Source of the DNA: Sclerodactyla briareus
Lineage: Eukaryota; Echinodermata; Holothuroidea; Dendrochirotida; Sclerodactylidae
NCBI GenBank assembly: GCA_026419785.1
Contig: JAODTK010003065.1
Span: 124,001-188,000, forward strand
Direction of reading: 5' to 3'
Length of the DNA stretch: 64,000 nucleotides
Part shown: in pieces, positions 1 to 11,205 of the stretch
Numbering within the stretch: the stretch's first letter is position 1
How the letters are laid out: every line of letters begins with the position of its first letter
Translations under genes and position numbers: made by a program
Notes under the pieces: model-generated
The model's input: the letters and a program-made list of their open reading frames with translations, nothing else
What the model was told of the DNA's origin: nothing
Databases searched by the model: none

Positions 1-1340
1 ATTCACTTCTCTTTAATAATCCTTGGTATGGAAATCACAACAACGTGTCCTGGAACTCCCATATCAAGTCGAATATCGCTACTACTGCTTCTAGAAGTTG
101 GGCTTCTTCTTATTGCCCAAAAGGATACTTCACCCCCCAAACAGCTCTGCTTCTACTTTACAAATCCCAAATTCGCCCCTAATGAATATGATTGCCATAT
201 TTGGGGTGGGGCTTCGCCATCCTCTCTCCGTGTCCTATCGTATCAGAGACAGGCCTCATCGCTCATAACACTATGATCATCTTACCCTCCTACTTGAATC
301 TCTATCCCATCGCAGATTCTGTATCCTCTTCTCCTGCCCCTTACCGTTACTTTTTATGGTCAATGTTCTTCTGAGCGCGGGGATGCTGTTCTCCTTTACT
401 CGAGGTTACTCGCAATACTCGCTCTTCTTCTCCAGCCACCCGTTTCGGTTGCATCTTCCCGTATCTCAACCGAACCTATGCTCGCTCCTTTTTTCCTCGC
501 CCGTCCCGTGCCTCTGATAGGCTTCCTCGGAATGTATTTCCTCCTATTTTGACCTCCACGGTTCACGCGTATATCAACAAGCTGGATATCTCCTCTTTCT
601 CTTAGTTTCTTGTGCTTCCAAGACGGGGTTGCCTTTGTTTAGGCAATTATGGGTTCCGCCCTTTCCTCATGTCACTCTTGGGTTTAAAAAAAAAAACAAA
701 AAAAAAAAAAAATCCGATTATCGCTAGGGATGTTTCGGCCTACTAACTGGTGCCGATTTGGGTGGCTAGCTCACCACACACAACAACTACATGAGATTGC
801 TGCCTCCAATGGTGTTTCACGGAATATTATAGCCGTCGTATGAGACTCGAAATTGCACCAGTTTACCCACTCATCTGCTCAAGTCTTTAGATAAAAGATA
901 TCGATACGTAAAGCAGTGAAGCGCTGAATAATGGCTGATCGGACCTTATCCGTTGTCGATTAGAATCAATTGATAACATGGTAATATTTCCTTTTGGCTG
1001 ATGTAAAATGTGGTGTGGAGGAGGGGTGTAGACTCTTACGAAGCCCCTGGATTTGGAAGGTCTCCCCAGAATGATAAAGTGTCTCAGATGACTTCCCCTT
1101 GAGAGAAATTTGGATCCGAACTGCGTGACTATACCAATCAATGTTGTGCGATTTCCCCAGTTCTGATTTCGACGGCACAAATCTGCAAGAAACAATTACC
1201 GGTATTCATTTCCGTCTAAGCGCCCAGGCGCTTGCAAGTTACAGATGGGCGCTTACTAGAAGTCATAACATTTTTCCATATGTTTGGGTATATTTTTGCA
1301 GGACTAACTAACACTGGTGTACAATGTCTGCTATTTCCAC
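1..1340. other. Non-coding stretch, no supported gene
   Basis: I see no recognisable domain or splice-bounded exon. The first 600 bases are pyrimidine-rich on the plus strand. An A-rich tract at 686-712, broken by one C, could be an old retrotransposon tail, but I recognise no SINE or LINE body upstream of it. Short ORFs here have no family motifs. Confidence 0.5.
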
Positions 1341-1350
1341 ATGCGTGCAT

Positions 1351-1385
1351 CCCCCCTCCCCCCCCCCCTCCCCACCCCCCTCCCC
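1351..1385. repeat. C-rich tract
   Basis: An interrupted run of C with single T or A interruptions. It is one of more than twenty C or G tracts in the window, several of which belong to dispersed repeats. Confidence 0.85.
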
Positions 1386-4300
1386 ATGAATAAAACTCAC
1401 AAAAAAAGATCGTAACACAACCAGTTGATTGCTATGCGAGTGGCGCTATACACTAACAGGCTCAACTATGATGGGCTTTGGTAATACTCGCACACATATT
1501 GCTTGCCACAACCCTATCCAATTGCCTCGATTGGCATGAATAGCCGAAGCTAGCCGATATTTTTCATCTTTTTGTTTCCGCCGCGCATATCACCTTTATA
1601 TTTCAGCGTTGTTGCAAAATAGTTTGGTGGGCGCTTAGCGAAATGAATACGGTATATGATGACTCAGAGAGCGTAGCTTGTTAAGAGAAAGTGAAGTCCA
1701 TTTGAAGAGCCTCCCCCAAAAGAACCAAAAGTACTCCCGAAAAAAGGTAAGCAGATGTCATATATGAACCCCACTTTTCCAGCTCCTAACCCATTCGGAA
1801 GTTTGTATAAACCTGCGGAAATGATTTCCCGGAACCATTCCCTTCTTGACAGTCAGTTGCATAAGTCCCACGTATGATAGTATTAGTATTTTCGACGAGA
1901 GAGACGTTGTTTTCATTTATTGTTTCGATATATCGTTGAAAGTAGTTTTCTTAGGTCGGAGGCGCTATCGGCAACAAGCCATTAAGCCGTCATCATCCGG
2001 GAATGTATAAATTAGGGATACTGGCAATTCTATATCTTACGAGTCCTAGTAACACGTTAGTGGGTCATCTTGAGGAAGGCATGAGAAAACGGCGGCTTAC
2101 TGATGAAATACAGATACGTAATCCAGCGGGGGAACTGACGGTATATCGCGCATCGGATGTGCGCATATCCATCTCTTACCGCAACCGTCTCTGCATAGGT
2201 GAAGAACCATGTTCTAACCTCGCTTTATAGACCTTTTTCATATGTTTCGTACCTAACAAGCACTCATCGATCACGCAGCCATAATATGAACTAGTATGCT
2301 TACTGGGCTATATAAGGCCGTTATAGTTTTTGTGTGCCACAGATGGTCTGCTCTAAAACTGTTCCGAGATTTCAGCAACACAGCTCTTTAAAAAACAGTT
2401 GGGAACTCACATAGCTTTCCACGCAGCAATAATGAATATTATCTCCGGACGGTGGATTGCGCGATGATGCCCTGAACGGGATCGGATTAACGACATGTGA
2501 TTGGGGGAGTACGTCTTTGCTTGGTCTTCCTCCTCGGATCCATTGTCGCACGGTGGAACTCAGGGAAGTGGGTTGAAACTCGTGTCCCTCGTGTTCATTA
2601 TGCTTTAACGGGATCGCATGAAACACTAATGGTCGTTGTTGCGATCCTGAAATAAAGACCACGTCCTCAATGAAATCCACACTTATTTCATCGTACCTCT
2701 GCGTTGCTGATTCTGGATGTCTACGATAGGAATGGGCTTATTTCACACTCTTTGATCTGATTCTGGCGCAGAACGCTGTATCTTCTGCAAAACACCATGT
2801 CCTCTGTCAAGTGAGTTTTCAAGTGTATCCGCTTCTCGATAATGGTTTTGCTTAACTAACATGACAAGGTTGTGCATATTTCGAAAACCTGCCTTAAGCA
2901 GCACGTTATATTCTGTTCATTCCGAGCAGTAACTCCCTCCAAGTTCTTGTTTTTTCTGCTTTCTTCTTCTTCCCTGTCACGCATTTGAGTTGTAAGTAAA
3001 TGCGCAAGAGTCTCTAACCCTTTCATTAACGATTGCTGGTGACTGAGGTGAGGACAAGAATGTGAGTCGTCTCCAGTGTTACGCAGTTCAAAGTCCTCAC
3101 ACATGCGCGTAAGTGCCCAAATGGAACTGAACAGACCCACATATATGGGGCCTTAACTGCACTTAGTAGGGACCTAGAGTCTGAATGATACAAATACTTT
3201 GCATGTTGCTGGTGGCATCATGATTGAATCGTGGAAAAATTGAACGAGAAACCATACATTGATGGTGAAAAAGGCCATTAAAAAAACAGTGAAATTTTAA
3301 CCACGACTCTAAGTTGAAGTCAGGTCTCCAGTCATTCCTCCCACATGGCTAATGAAAACTGCACCTCTACCGACCATATAGCAGCACACCAGAAAAAGGC
3401 AACTCTCTCTCCAATAAAGATAAGTCATAGGTAGCATATTCACACAGTCCAGTGTATTTTCGAAACTTTGGTGTCACTTTTGCATAAAGAGGCAATACTT
3501 TATAGCGTTTCTTCACTGACAAGTGGGCGATGACAATCTGACCAACATTAGGAGACTCCATCACATTCTATTTTTATTTTTTTCGTTTCTATTTCTGTAA
3601 GGACTTCAACAAGTTTAGAGGCAGTTAAAACTCTATTTATAGACAATGACACATTACTACTACACCATTGTATAATGAAATCTTTTCACCTCTTGCACAA
3701 TTGCTAGATTGCTGTGTTTCTTCAAATATCTCACGAGCATACACTACCTATTTTCTCATCATTATCATTTATTCAATGATTTTTTTTTTCTGTTCCTCCA
3801 CTGATGCAACGCGTTCAAAGAGTACCTGTAATTGCTATTTTAGTATGTGGAGGCGATGGAATTCCTCCCTTTTCCCAACAGTTAATTCATCCAACACATA
3901 TTGCGTTTATCACCATTCCTGCAGTACGCCACAAGGTTGCAACTTGTTCAAAGATATTGCTGTGTCAATATGTTCTGGGTTGGAATCAGGCGGGGAGTTT
4001 CTCTTCTAAAATTATAATAAACTGATCACGACTGGAAAGAGAACCACAGGCCAACTCCGGGATGAACTCAACTATGTTGTATTCGTGTCGTTAAGGGAGC
4101 CAGCTAGCTATATATCTATCAATATGAAATAGTTACTTAAGGCGTGTTGCAACTGCATAGCGACTCTTCTTGAATAGTCAAACTCGTATAAATATCAACC
4201 TTGAAATCGGTAAATGAGCTGAGTACACCTAAATGTTAACGTGTGTCATTAATATTCGATCGTGGGTTCGTGTTTGAGGACAAAAATATTTATACGTTTG

Positions 4301-4629
4301 CATTGCAATTTTGACCTTCAATTTCCTGAGTATTTGGGTTGCACTCAAACCTCACATAGAGAAGGCAAATGTACCAATCGGTGGCAGCTATGTTCAGCAT
4401 TGAGCGTTTGTCAGCTAATTTCAATTGATTCTATTCCCAGCAGTAGAATATCCCAAATATAATTGTAATGTGCTTATAACTTGCATGCTCCCAACTAATT
4501 GGCATGATTCATCACCATACATCGATTCCTCGGGTGAAAGCTTCTTAATTTAATTAGAAAATATGTTTGACATTGGTAAGGCGCGGATCACCATAAAAAA
4601 AGCTGGAGAAGATTTTTTGTTTTGCCTAC
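1386..4629. other. Non-coding stretch, no supported gene
   Basis: Mostly unique-looking sequence. A 75-codon ORF at 2003-2230 opens with a hydrophobic stretch like a signal peptide but has no recognised family (see findings). Minus-strand ORFs at 2372-2680, 2856-3140 and 3367-3564 show no motif I can name and no clear splice partners. Confidence 0.4.
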
Positions 4630-4892
4630 CTGAGCCGTACGCGTTGAGTTAAAGTTGACACAAACCCCATCTGCCATCTATCCCAGTCAGAAGAAGCACC
4701 ACGATGCGGATGGGTTGTATTGTTAGGTATTCTTAGCTCCTCAATAGCTATCGCGTATCTAGGCACGGCAAACTCTACTATTAGTTTACGGACCGAGTGC
4801 GCTGTCCAGGGGCCAGGGCTATAAAGATTTGCGACGACATTGTCGTGATTTCCCCACGTTAGAGCGCTTTGAAAGTTGTGCGGCGAAAACAA
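4630..4892 (-). CDS. Candidate internal coding exon, function unknown
   Basis: On the minus strand an open frame of about 87 codons ends with CTCAG followed by GTAGG, a good splice donor (intron beginning at 4629 and running down). Upstream on the minus strand there are pyrimidine-rich stretches ending in AAAG that could serve as acceptors. The translation looks protein-like: it has an N-glycosylation motif (NNTT) and a segment containing NLYSPGPWTAHSV. This is loosely like the loops of extracellular beta-sandwich domains such as integrin alpha calf domains, but that match is weak and from memory of the family. No neighbouring exon was found. It could equally be a chance ORF beside a chance donor. 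Confidence 0.25.
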
Positions 4893-5462
4893 ACATCTCT
4901 TTTATGATGAAGAAACATTTCCGGTCGGCAGATTTGTAGCTACATTGTTTCGTCGTCACGCGTGGGTAAATGTCCCACGAGGATACTTCGGTCGTAGATA
5001 GCTACTGTGTGAAGACGACTAATTGATTTACCAGGTGCATGCGCGCACATGGGGATCTGTCTGTCTGTACTCGATTCACATCACGAAAATCGCCCTACCC
5101 CTCTTTAAGAAATCTGTATCCATGCCTGGTCAAAGTATTGTGCATAAGGTGCCAAAATCATTTTACACTTTCCACTGGGTTTAGAGACAACGCACATGGC
5201 ATGTTGGTGGGATCGTGTTATCGTATTTATACATACACCAACATGACAAAATATAACTTTTCTCCAAGAATTGCCCTCATTCTACATCACAGGATCCTAT
5301 CCACTCAGTAAGAAACAGGTTTTCAGCTTGATCAGGCGTTTTCGGGCAAGCTTCTGGGCTAATCCGATGTTGGCGACGAATATATTCTCACAATCTTCTT
5401 TTTTCTCAAAAATGACCCATATTTACGCCCACCAAAACAATATAGTTCTTGTACCCGCACAA

Positions 5463-5488
5463 CCCCCCCCCCCCCTCCCCCCCCCTCC
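5463..5488. repeat. C-rich tract
   Basis: A run of C with two single T interruptions. No further repeat structure was recognised around it. Confidence 0.8.
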
Positions 5489-5916
5489 AAACGCTCGACA
5501 ACGTAAATTTAGCCTTGATCTTGGCAATTGATGCTGTACTCGTTGTGTGCAATGGTAGACCGTCTCGTGAACTCGATGACCTCCAATTCTCACCAATTGG
5601 TTTCATTTCACTCATCCACGATTTGCGATTATGAAATGGGTCAAATTCCCACTAGCGCAGTGGAACACCTTTGTGAAGACTTTGTCCATCAACGGCACAC
5701 AAAAATGTGTATATTTGGGATCACTACTTGCAAAATTGTCGGTAGTACTAACGTTAAAGTTTGCTAAATACAAGTTCTAGTCTTAATGGACCACCAGATG
5801 TTTTCTCCAAAATCCATGAAACAATCATTCCAGAATTTTTTGGTTATGCTTTCTTCTACCGAATACATAAGAAATGCCGTTCCGGCCATCTAGGAGGTCT
5901 CTCAGACCAGAAATTT

Positions 5917-5958
5917 GGCGCTCCGCTTAGATAGACAACATGATGAATATCATATGCC

Positions 5959-5997
<39 letters not shown>

Positions 5998-6040
5998 ACT
6001 CCCTGACCCCCTACTAAAAAATATCTGGCTGAGCCACTGA
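5917..6040 (+). repeat. Dispersed repeat with C35 core, copy 1
   Basis: This begins with GGCGCTCCGCTTAGATAG, carries 35 consecutive C (5960-5994), and ends near GAGCCACTGAT. The same 18-base head and a similar CACTGAT end bracket a C-rich core at 20050-20140. A reverse-oriented, near-identical head lies next to a G tract at 46881-46929. So this homopolymer belongs to an interspersed element, not an isolated slippage event. I recognise no protein or known superfamily. Confidence 0.7.
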
Positions 6041-6093
6041 TCGATACGTCGTTTAAATCCAATAACCTTTCAGTATCTGGGGAATTCCGCGCA

Positions 6094-6205
6094 CCCCCCC
6101 CCCCGATTTGGGGGCATCGCGCCTCCTGTCCTCCATATCTTCTTTCTCCAATGATATTATTGTCAATTTTTGGCGCCCCCTATAACCGAAAATCCTGGAT
6201 ACGCC
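6094..6205. repeat. C-tract flanked repeat fragment
   Basis: An 11-C tract is followed by GATTTGGGGGC and, about 70 bases on, by a GGCGCCCCC segment and a GATACGCCCCTG motif. The alternating C- and G-rich blocks can fold on each other and look like the remnant of a short inverted-repeat element. Boundaries are uncertain. Confidence 0.4.
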
Positions 6206-6332
6206 CCTGTTGGTAATAATATTTGAATGGTTCTAAGGAAATTCATGATTACTTCAGAAGTAGCGAAATAGAATAAAAAGTTACTAACAAATCGATGGGG
6301 ACCATAGTAAGAGAGAGTACTTGTGGCCATGT

Positions 6333-6386
6333 TGAACGATTGCATTCATTTTCAATATCATTGATGCTTATTTTCTCGAATATCTC
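6333..6386 (+). repeat. Dispersed ~50-bp repeat, copy 1
   Basis: A block containing ATTTTCAATATCATTGA and TTATTTTCTCGAATAT is repeated almost exactly at 62248-62302, some 56 kb away and in the same orientation. It lies in the presumed intron upstream of the GPCR exon. It is probably the end of an old mobile element. Confidence 0.7.
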
Positions 6387-6518
6387 AAGGGATGGATGTG
6401 TGTGGACGTTTCTCTGGTCTGTTCTCGGATATCTTCATTACTGAAGAGAAAAATTATCGTGGGAAGAAATGCCGGATTTCTTCATTTTGATTGTATCCTT
6501 GTTTTATTAATTTTGCAG

Positions 6519-7101
6519 ATCAAAGGGTTTTTCGTATCGCTTTTCCCTGCCGTTAACGTTCAGACTGTGGCCAGCATTGCTTTCCACCGCTACTACTCGC
6601 TTCTCAACCGCACCACAAGATATTAACCAAGCAACGTGCCCGTTTCGGAATTTTCCTCATCTGGTGCTGTCTTCTAACTGTCGCGTGGTCCCCCTTGCCG
6701 TGTGGTGGGTGATGCATATGTCGTACAACCCAGCAGTACACCACTGCCACCCAGATTTTCTAGACCCTTGCATCTACGGGTACCTGTGCATGGCTGTCTA
6801 CGCAGTTACCCTCCCGGTCAGTGTTTTTTGTTACGGCTCAATAATGAAATCACTCTCGACAATAAAAAATAACATAAATACCCACAATCAGAGAAAGGGC
6901 GTCGATCAAACCATGGACTCAGGAACGCCCGATGACATTGCTTCCTCAACGACGCATTATTCCTGCGAGGCTATGTCGATGCAGATGAGCGTAACAGTGA
7001 CTGAGGCTGGAACTATTACGGATCTTCCGTCGGCCAAAAAGCGCAGGAAGATCCGCAGAAAGTCAAGAGGCTGGCTGCGGACAAGAGAATTGCGGGTCCG
7101 A
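6519..7101 (+). CDS. Class A GPCR, internal exon: TM3 to TM5 and cytoplasmic loop 3
   Basis: The encoded protein is a rhodopsin-family seven-helix receptor of the plasma membrane that would signal through G proteins; the ligand cannot be told. The exon starts after a TTTTGCAG acceptor (6511-6518). Frame 1 reads IKGFF...NVQTVASIAFHRYY, which fits TM3 and the DRY position (here HRY), and stops at 6624. Frame 2, from about 6623, reads RARFGIFLIW...TVAWSPLP, which fits TM4, and stops near 6710. Frame 3 reads YNPAVHHCHPDF (second extracellular loop with its cysteine), then IYGYLCMAVYAVTLPVSVFCYG (TM5), then a ~90-residue loop 3 ending in a very basic stretch with KKRRKIRRK before a GTGAGT donor at 7102. 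Each frame change equals loss of one base. Upstream exons with TM1-TM2 were not found in the window. The gene may be a pseudogene, or intact and affected by sequence errors. Confidence 0.85.
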
Positions 7102-7918
7102 GTGAGTATCATAACCACAATGTTAGGGAAGAGGTCAGTATATGAAGTGAAAAGAACAAACAAGAAAGAACAAAAGAAACAATGAAAGTGCCACACTCAA
7201 CAAGTACCCCTTTCAGTCCGACATTGAAAGTTCCAGTATATTAAATATCTCGTCATGATATACGCGACCGCGGCCTATGACGTTTGCCATGTTTCACAAT
7301 AACCAGAATTTGGAATGGACATAAAAGTATGTCGCATCCCTGAAATAATTATTTTCATATATTCATATATGAATAACGGAAGTTGGATAATCTATCCTCA
7401 TATATACTGCGATTACTATATTCAGTCAGTGTCATGGGTCTTTCCAACTTGTGGATTAGTGCCAACTGATGGAAAATTATCACCTCAAGTGGCAAAGAGT
7501 GCTACTGACTGGTTTGAATAATCCGCCGGCCATGAATCCACTACTTTGACTTCAGTCCGCAATACAAATATGGACTATATTGAAGAGTTTGTTCTAACGA
7601 GGGAAATATATGAATAATTTGTTATTCAATAATGGTAAAGTATCTGATTTACAGTCTGGAGGTATCCATATCCTAAAAGTATCTAGAGGTCGATAACCTG
7701 GTAATAATCGTGATGAGTCGTCTGTCCCTTAAACAAGTCCATTCGTCTAATCAAAGCCTGGCAATCGAGACGTGTCACATCCTAATCCAAAATACTCCCG
7801 AACTGTCATCAGCATTTCAGCACGGTTGACTGAGGCCCAGTGAGTTTTCAGGACCAGCTCTGCCGGCCTTTGACGGCCCGACTGTTCTCTCAACGTTTCC
7901 ATTCTTCACATCTTCTAG
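7102..7918 (+). other. GPCR intron
   Basis: An 817-bp interval between the GTGAGT donor and a TCTTCTAG acceptor. It holds no recognised feature. The donor leaves codon phase 0 while the next exon needs two bases carried over, so the join as written is out of frame. Either a base is missing nearby or the true donor differs. Confidence 0.65.
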
Positions 7919-8126
7919 GCGTCTCATTATCCTGACGACGCTGATCTGTTGGTCCCCGTTCGCCGTCACCAACGTCTGCTTCTTCACGGTCCAGCTTCCC
8001 CAAGGCTGGCCAGTTGCCATCATGTGGTTAGCCTACACCAACTCCGTACTCGATCCTATCATCTACGTTTACTTCAACAAGAAAGTGGCAGCCAGGATAC
8101 GGAGTACGATAAGAATCAAGAGGTGA
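7919..8126 (+). CDS. Class A GPCR, last exon: TM6, TM7 and C-terminus
   Basis: After the acceptor at 7917-7918 the frame beginning at 7920 runs 68 codons to TGA at 8124-8126. It reads RLIILTTLICWSPFAV (TM6 with the CWxP motif), a short third extracellular loop, then MWLAYTNSVLDPIIYVYF (TM7 with the NPxxY motif in its common DPxxY form). A short basic tail (NKKVAARIRSTIRIKR) follows, so helix 8 is minimal and there is no palmitoylation cysteine. This frame is uninterrupted. With the preceding exon it covers five of seven helices of one receptor. The subfamily is not assigned; the general look is of amine-like or orphan class A receptors. Confidence 0.85.
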
Positions 8127-8710
8127 AGAAAGCCTACATAAGACCCGAATGATGCTACGGACGTCGATTGATAATGTTGTAGTTATCACAAATCGACCTG
8201 TGACTTTGCAGATAAATGCAATTAAAATCATCATTACAGTTAATGTGACTGCGACCTCATATCTAGTTGTATTTCTCTCAACAGGGAAGTCCTGGTATTC
8301 ATTAAACAAATAATTGCAATCCGTTGCAGTCAGCAGGAAACGACATCCCCATATTGACTGATATCAAAGAAAACAGTTGATACCTGTGACATTGCAGGGG
8401 ATTGAAGATGGTGAGACATGTTGCATTAGGTTAAATATGCTGTAACCACACCAAGCCGTTCGGTGGCCCACTGGCTCAGAGATGAGTGCACGAGTTACCG
8501 GTTGAATTTCAATTACCACTCATTGTGCTGTTTGATGATCCTCGGAGAATGCTTGCAGTCAGGGTTATGCATCTCGAATCTTATATGATTAGGTGCAATT
8601 CAGTTTTTTTTTCTATGAACGGACCACCATATGTCACCAGTGGTGACGATTCATTCTAATTGTAAATACATACACATACATCATAATAAAGCCAAGCATA
8701 CATCGACTAT
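8127..8710 (+). other. Presumed GPCR 3' UTR
   Basis: AT-rich sequence after the stop codon with no ORF of note. An AATAAA hexamer lies at 8685-8690, about 560 bases past the stop, and is a plausible cleavage and polyadenylation signal. This is inferred from position and the hexamer only. Confidence 0.35.
8685..8690 (+). promoter_or_regulatory. Candidate polyadenylation signal AATAAA
   Basis: The first AATAAA downstream of the GPCR stop in the sense orientation. It is only a hexamer match; other AT-rich hexamers are common in this window. Confidence 0.3.
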
Positions 8711-8976
8711 CATCTAACATATTCGATTATCGGTTTTATGCGATATCCACAATTGCGAAAAGCGGAAATGTCATTATCTTTTCGGCTCGGTCTTGCTATT
8801 TACTGGGTATATTCACTCTGTTGAATGACATAGCAATTAATATTGTGGTAACACTGATTGTTTTAGTGAGAGTATCATTTATTGATGAGGTAACCATGGT
8901 TGTTGGGGTCTTGCGATGAGAATCACACGAATGGGTGTGTTACGTCCATATTGTGGTGGGCATGGGCGTCGATCAT

Positions 8977-9098
8977 TAGGGGGGGGGGGGGGCAGGGGGA
9001 CACGTCCCCCCAATTTAGGGGGGGGGGGGGGCAGGGGGACACGTCCCCCCAATTTTCGAAGTGGGGGGACATCATATCAAATGCCCCCCCCCACTTTT
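8977..9098. repeat. G-tract foldback, two and a half tandem units
   Basis: A ~39-bp unit (AGG plus G13-14, CAGGGGGACACGTCCCCCC, AATTT) is present twice in succession, at 8977-9015 and 9016-9054. A shorter third unit ends in a C9 tract. GGGGGACACGTCCCCC is self-complementary, and each G tract can pair with the following C tract. The same architecture recurs at 19117-19170 and 47515-47605. No coding sequence. Confidence 0.8.
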
Positions 9099-11184
9099 TG
9101 ATACTCGATGAAGACGAAATACAAGCCGTTTACCACACAAGTATTCGGTAAGTGTCCCTGTGTGGGATGAAAATATTGAGAAAGCATCCTCACAAAGACC
9201 ACAGTAGCCTTCATTCCGAACCTGATTGTCTAAAATTTCCGCGCGCTACTCGCGCAGACAACCTATGCTTCTGTTTTTGCAGTGTCGTGAGCAATGCATT
9301 TTTTGAAGGCATATTTCTGACGAGATGAAGCGTTCATGCAAGTTGCATCAAGTTGGAGTTGGGGTTTTTAAGTTCCAAATTTCCAGAGGCCAATATAATA
9401 ACTGTAGTATGCGCTGCCTGAAAAATATTTGTCTCCCTTAATTCATACGCCTTCAGTCTTTTAACATAATTAGAAATACAATCCAGATAAATTATCCACA
9501 CTGGAACCGTGCCAACCACATTCACTTAAGCGGTCTCGACATAGCAGCGGAACTCAGGGGGTCAGTAAGGGGTGTCTACTACTTCATAGCGACCTTCCCG
9601 TCTCTTCGAGCCCTCTCTTCTTCTTTTGTTTATAGATGTCCAAGAATATGCAAGAAATTCGTCCGTTTCGGTATCCTGATAGTGTTTCGACGCTGTCAGT
9701 TATATGGAGCCCGTGCACAATGGCTATGAGATTCCGTGCAAAATATTTCCGTAAGTGCAATTTTGTAACTCTGGGACTATATTTTACGAATAGCTTCCTA
9801 GACATGACATCTCTAGCCAGCTGAAGGCATCGATATACGATTCACTCCAATTTGAACAAATATAATTGGCACTTCGTTTCCAACAAAAACACTTCGTGGC
9901 CCATGGTCCGAAACGAGACAGCTAAAAAAAATGTGGAGGCGTCGAGGAATTTCCTACATTTTAATGCGCTATATAGGAGTGAATATGTTATGTTACCGAA
10001 ACCCAGGCAAGAAAGGTGTAATTCTAGCAAAGATGAGTAGAAAGCAGTTTTTAAATCATAGGCTATACCAGGAAACCGTCCGAAATTAGCACCGTTCGAC
10101 ATTGTGTGTTCTACCTTCCTGATTGCAACAAAATTCGAACAACTTTGTGATATTCAGCCAAAATTTCCGTCGAAAAAACCGGGTACGAGGCAAAACTGGA
10201 ATCTATAACTTGGGTTCTCTAGAGTCTAGAATGGGTTTACCGGTCTGACTTCCAGGCCTTTCCCCTGGACCCCAACCAACCAAAAGAAGAGAACTTACTA
10301 TCCTTGGAGGTCAGCAATTTTGGCACAAAAAATCACATGGTAGGACATGGATTTGAACCCTAAAGCCAAAAACTTTTTCAACGAGGCCCGGGTAAACCCG
10401 GATACCCCTCTCACAGCGCCCTAATAAATTTTAGCTCTCGCATAGTCAGAAATGTTCTACGTCACTGCTGCCGACAGAGTGAAAAATAAATCTAGACCTC
10501 AGGGACAGATTCTAAGTTTTACTTTCTTTCTGCAACATGAAATCACATGGCACCTACTAATTCCGCAGGGCAAAAATCCTGCACCAGTTAAATCATTTTG
10601 CAGTCACGCCCCAGCCTGGACCAGCGTAATAGGCGACATAGTTGGTTCACAATTTTACTCATTGTAATCCCCAAAATGCTTTGATTTCTGGCTCAAACTT
10701 ACCAATTCGCGTAGCCCTTTAAAGAGCGCAAAGTTTTTGAGATGAGAAATTGAGCAAAAAATGACAAAAAGTGGGGGAAAAATTTGGGAGAGAAAAAAGT
10801 TAAAAGTGAAGGAAATGCTAAAAAGTCCCGCTGCTAGCCGGAATTTGTCAATCAAATGCCCGAAAAAAACACGCAATTTGTTTTCCTGTCGTTCACTTAG
10901 GCAAAAAATGTCTACCTGAATGGAAGAAGTTTTGAAAATTGTCTTCAGTCCACTAATTCCAGATGCGGACCTCGGGTGAAGATCTAGACCCCACTAGGGC
11001 CAAAGCGAAGGATTACTCAGGTTTCTTACTGAGTTCCCGAATTTCAAATCGAATAGCAAAAGTGGTAAATTTCCAAGTGTTTCGAGCGCAATGGCGCTTT
11101 TCTACAGGCGTTGGACTATGCGATGTAATGTTTCAAATCATTTTGCTCACTCAATAATTTGCAGAAGCCTTGGGGAGACTGCCT
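9099..11184. other. Non-coding stretch with one diverged repeat
   Basis: No supported gene. About 10655-10830 carries an A/G-rich segment (GAGATGAGAAATTGAGC..., then AGAGAAAAAAGTTAAAAGTGAAGGAAATGC) that is echoed at about 11213-11290 (GAGATGAAAATTCGGGC..., then GAGAAAAAAGGTAAAGTGGAGAAAATGC). This gives two diverged copies in the same orientation about 500 bp apart. Confidence 0.5.
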
Positions 11185-11205
11185 CCCCCCCCCCCCCCCC
11201 CCCCC
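11185..11205. repeat. C21 homopolymer
   Basis: An uninterrupted C tract immediately upstream of the second A/G-rich repeat copy described for 9.1-11.2 kb. Confidence 0.85.

Noticed and set aside
1-6518. Upstream GPCR exons with TM1 and TM2
   Set aside because: I looked for a LAxAD-type TM2 motif and a hydrophobic TM1 on the plus strand and found none that I could support.
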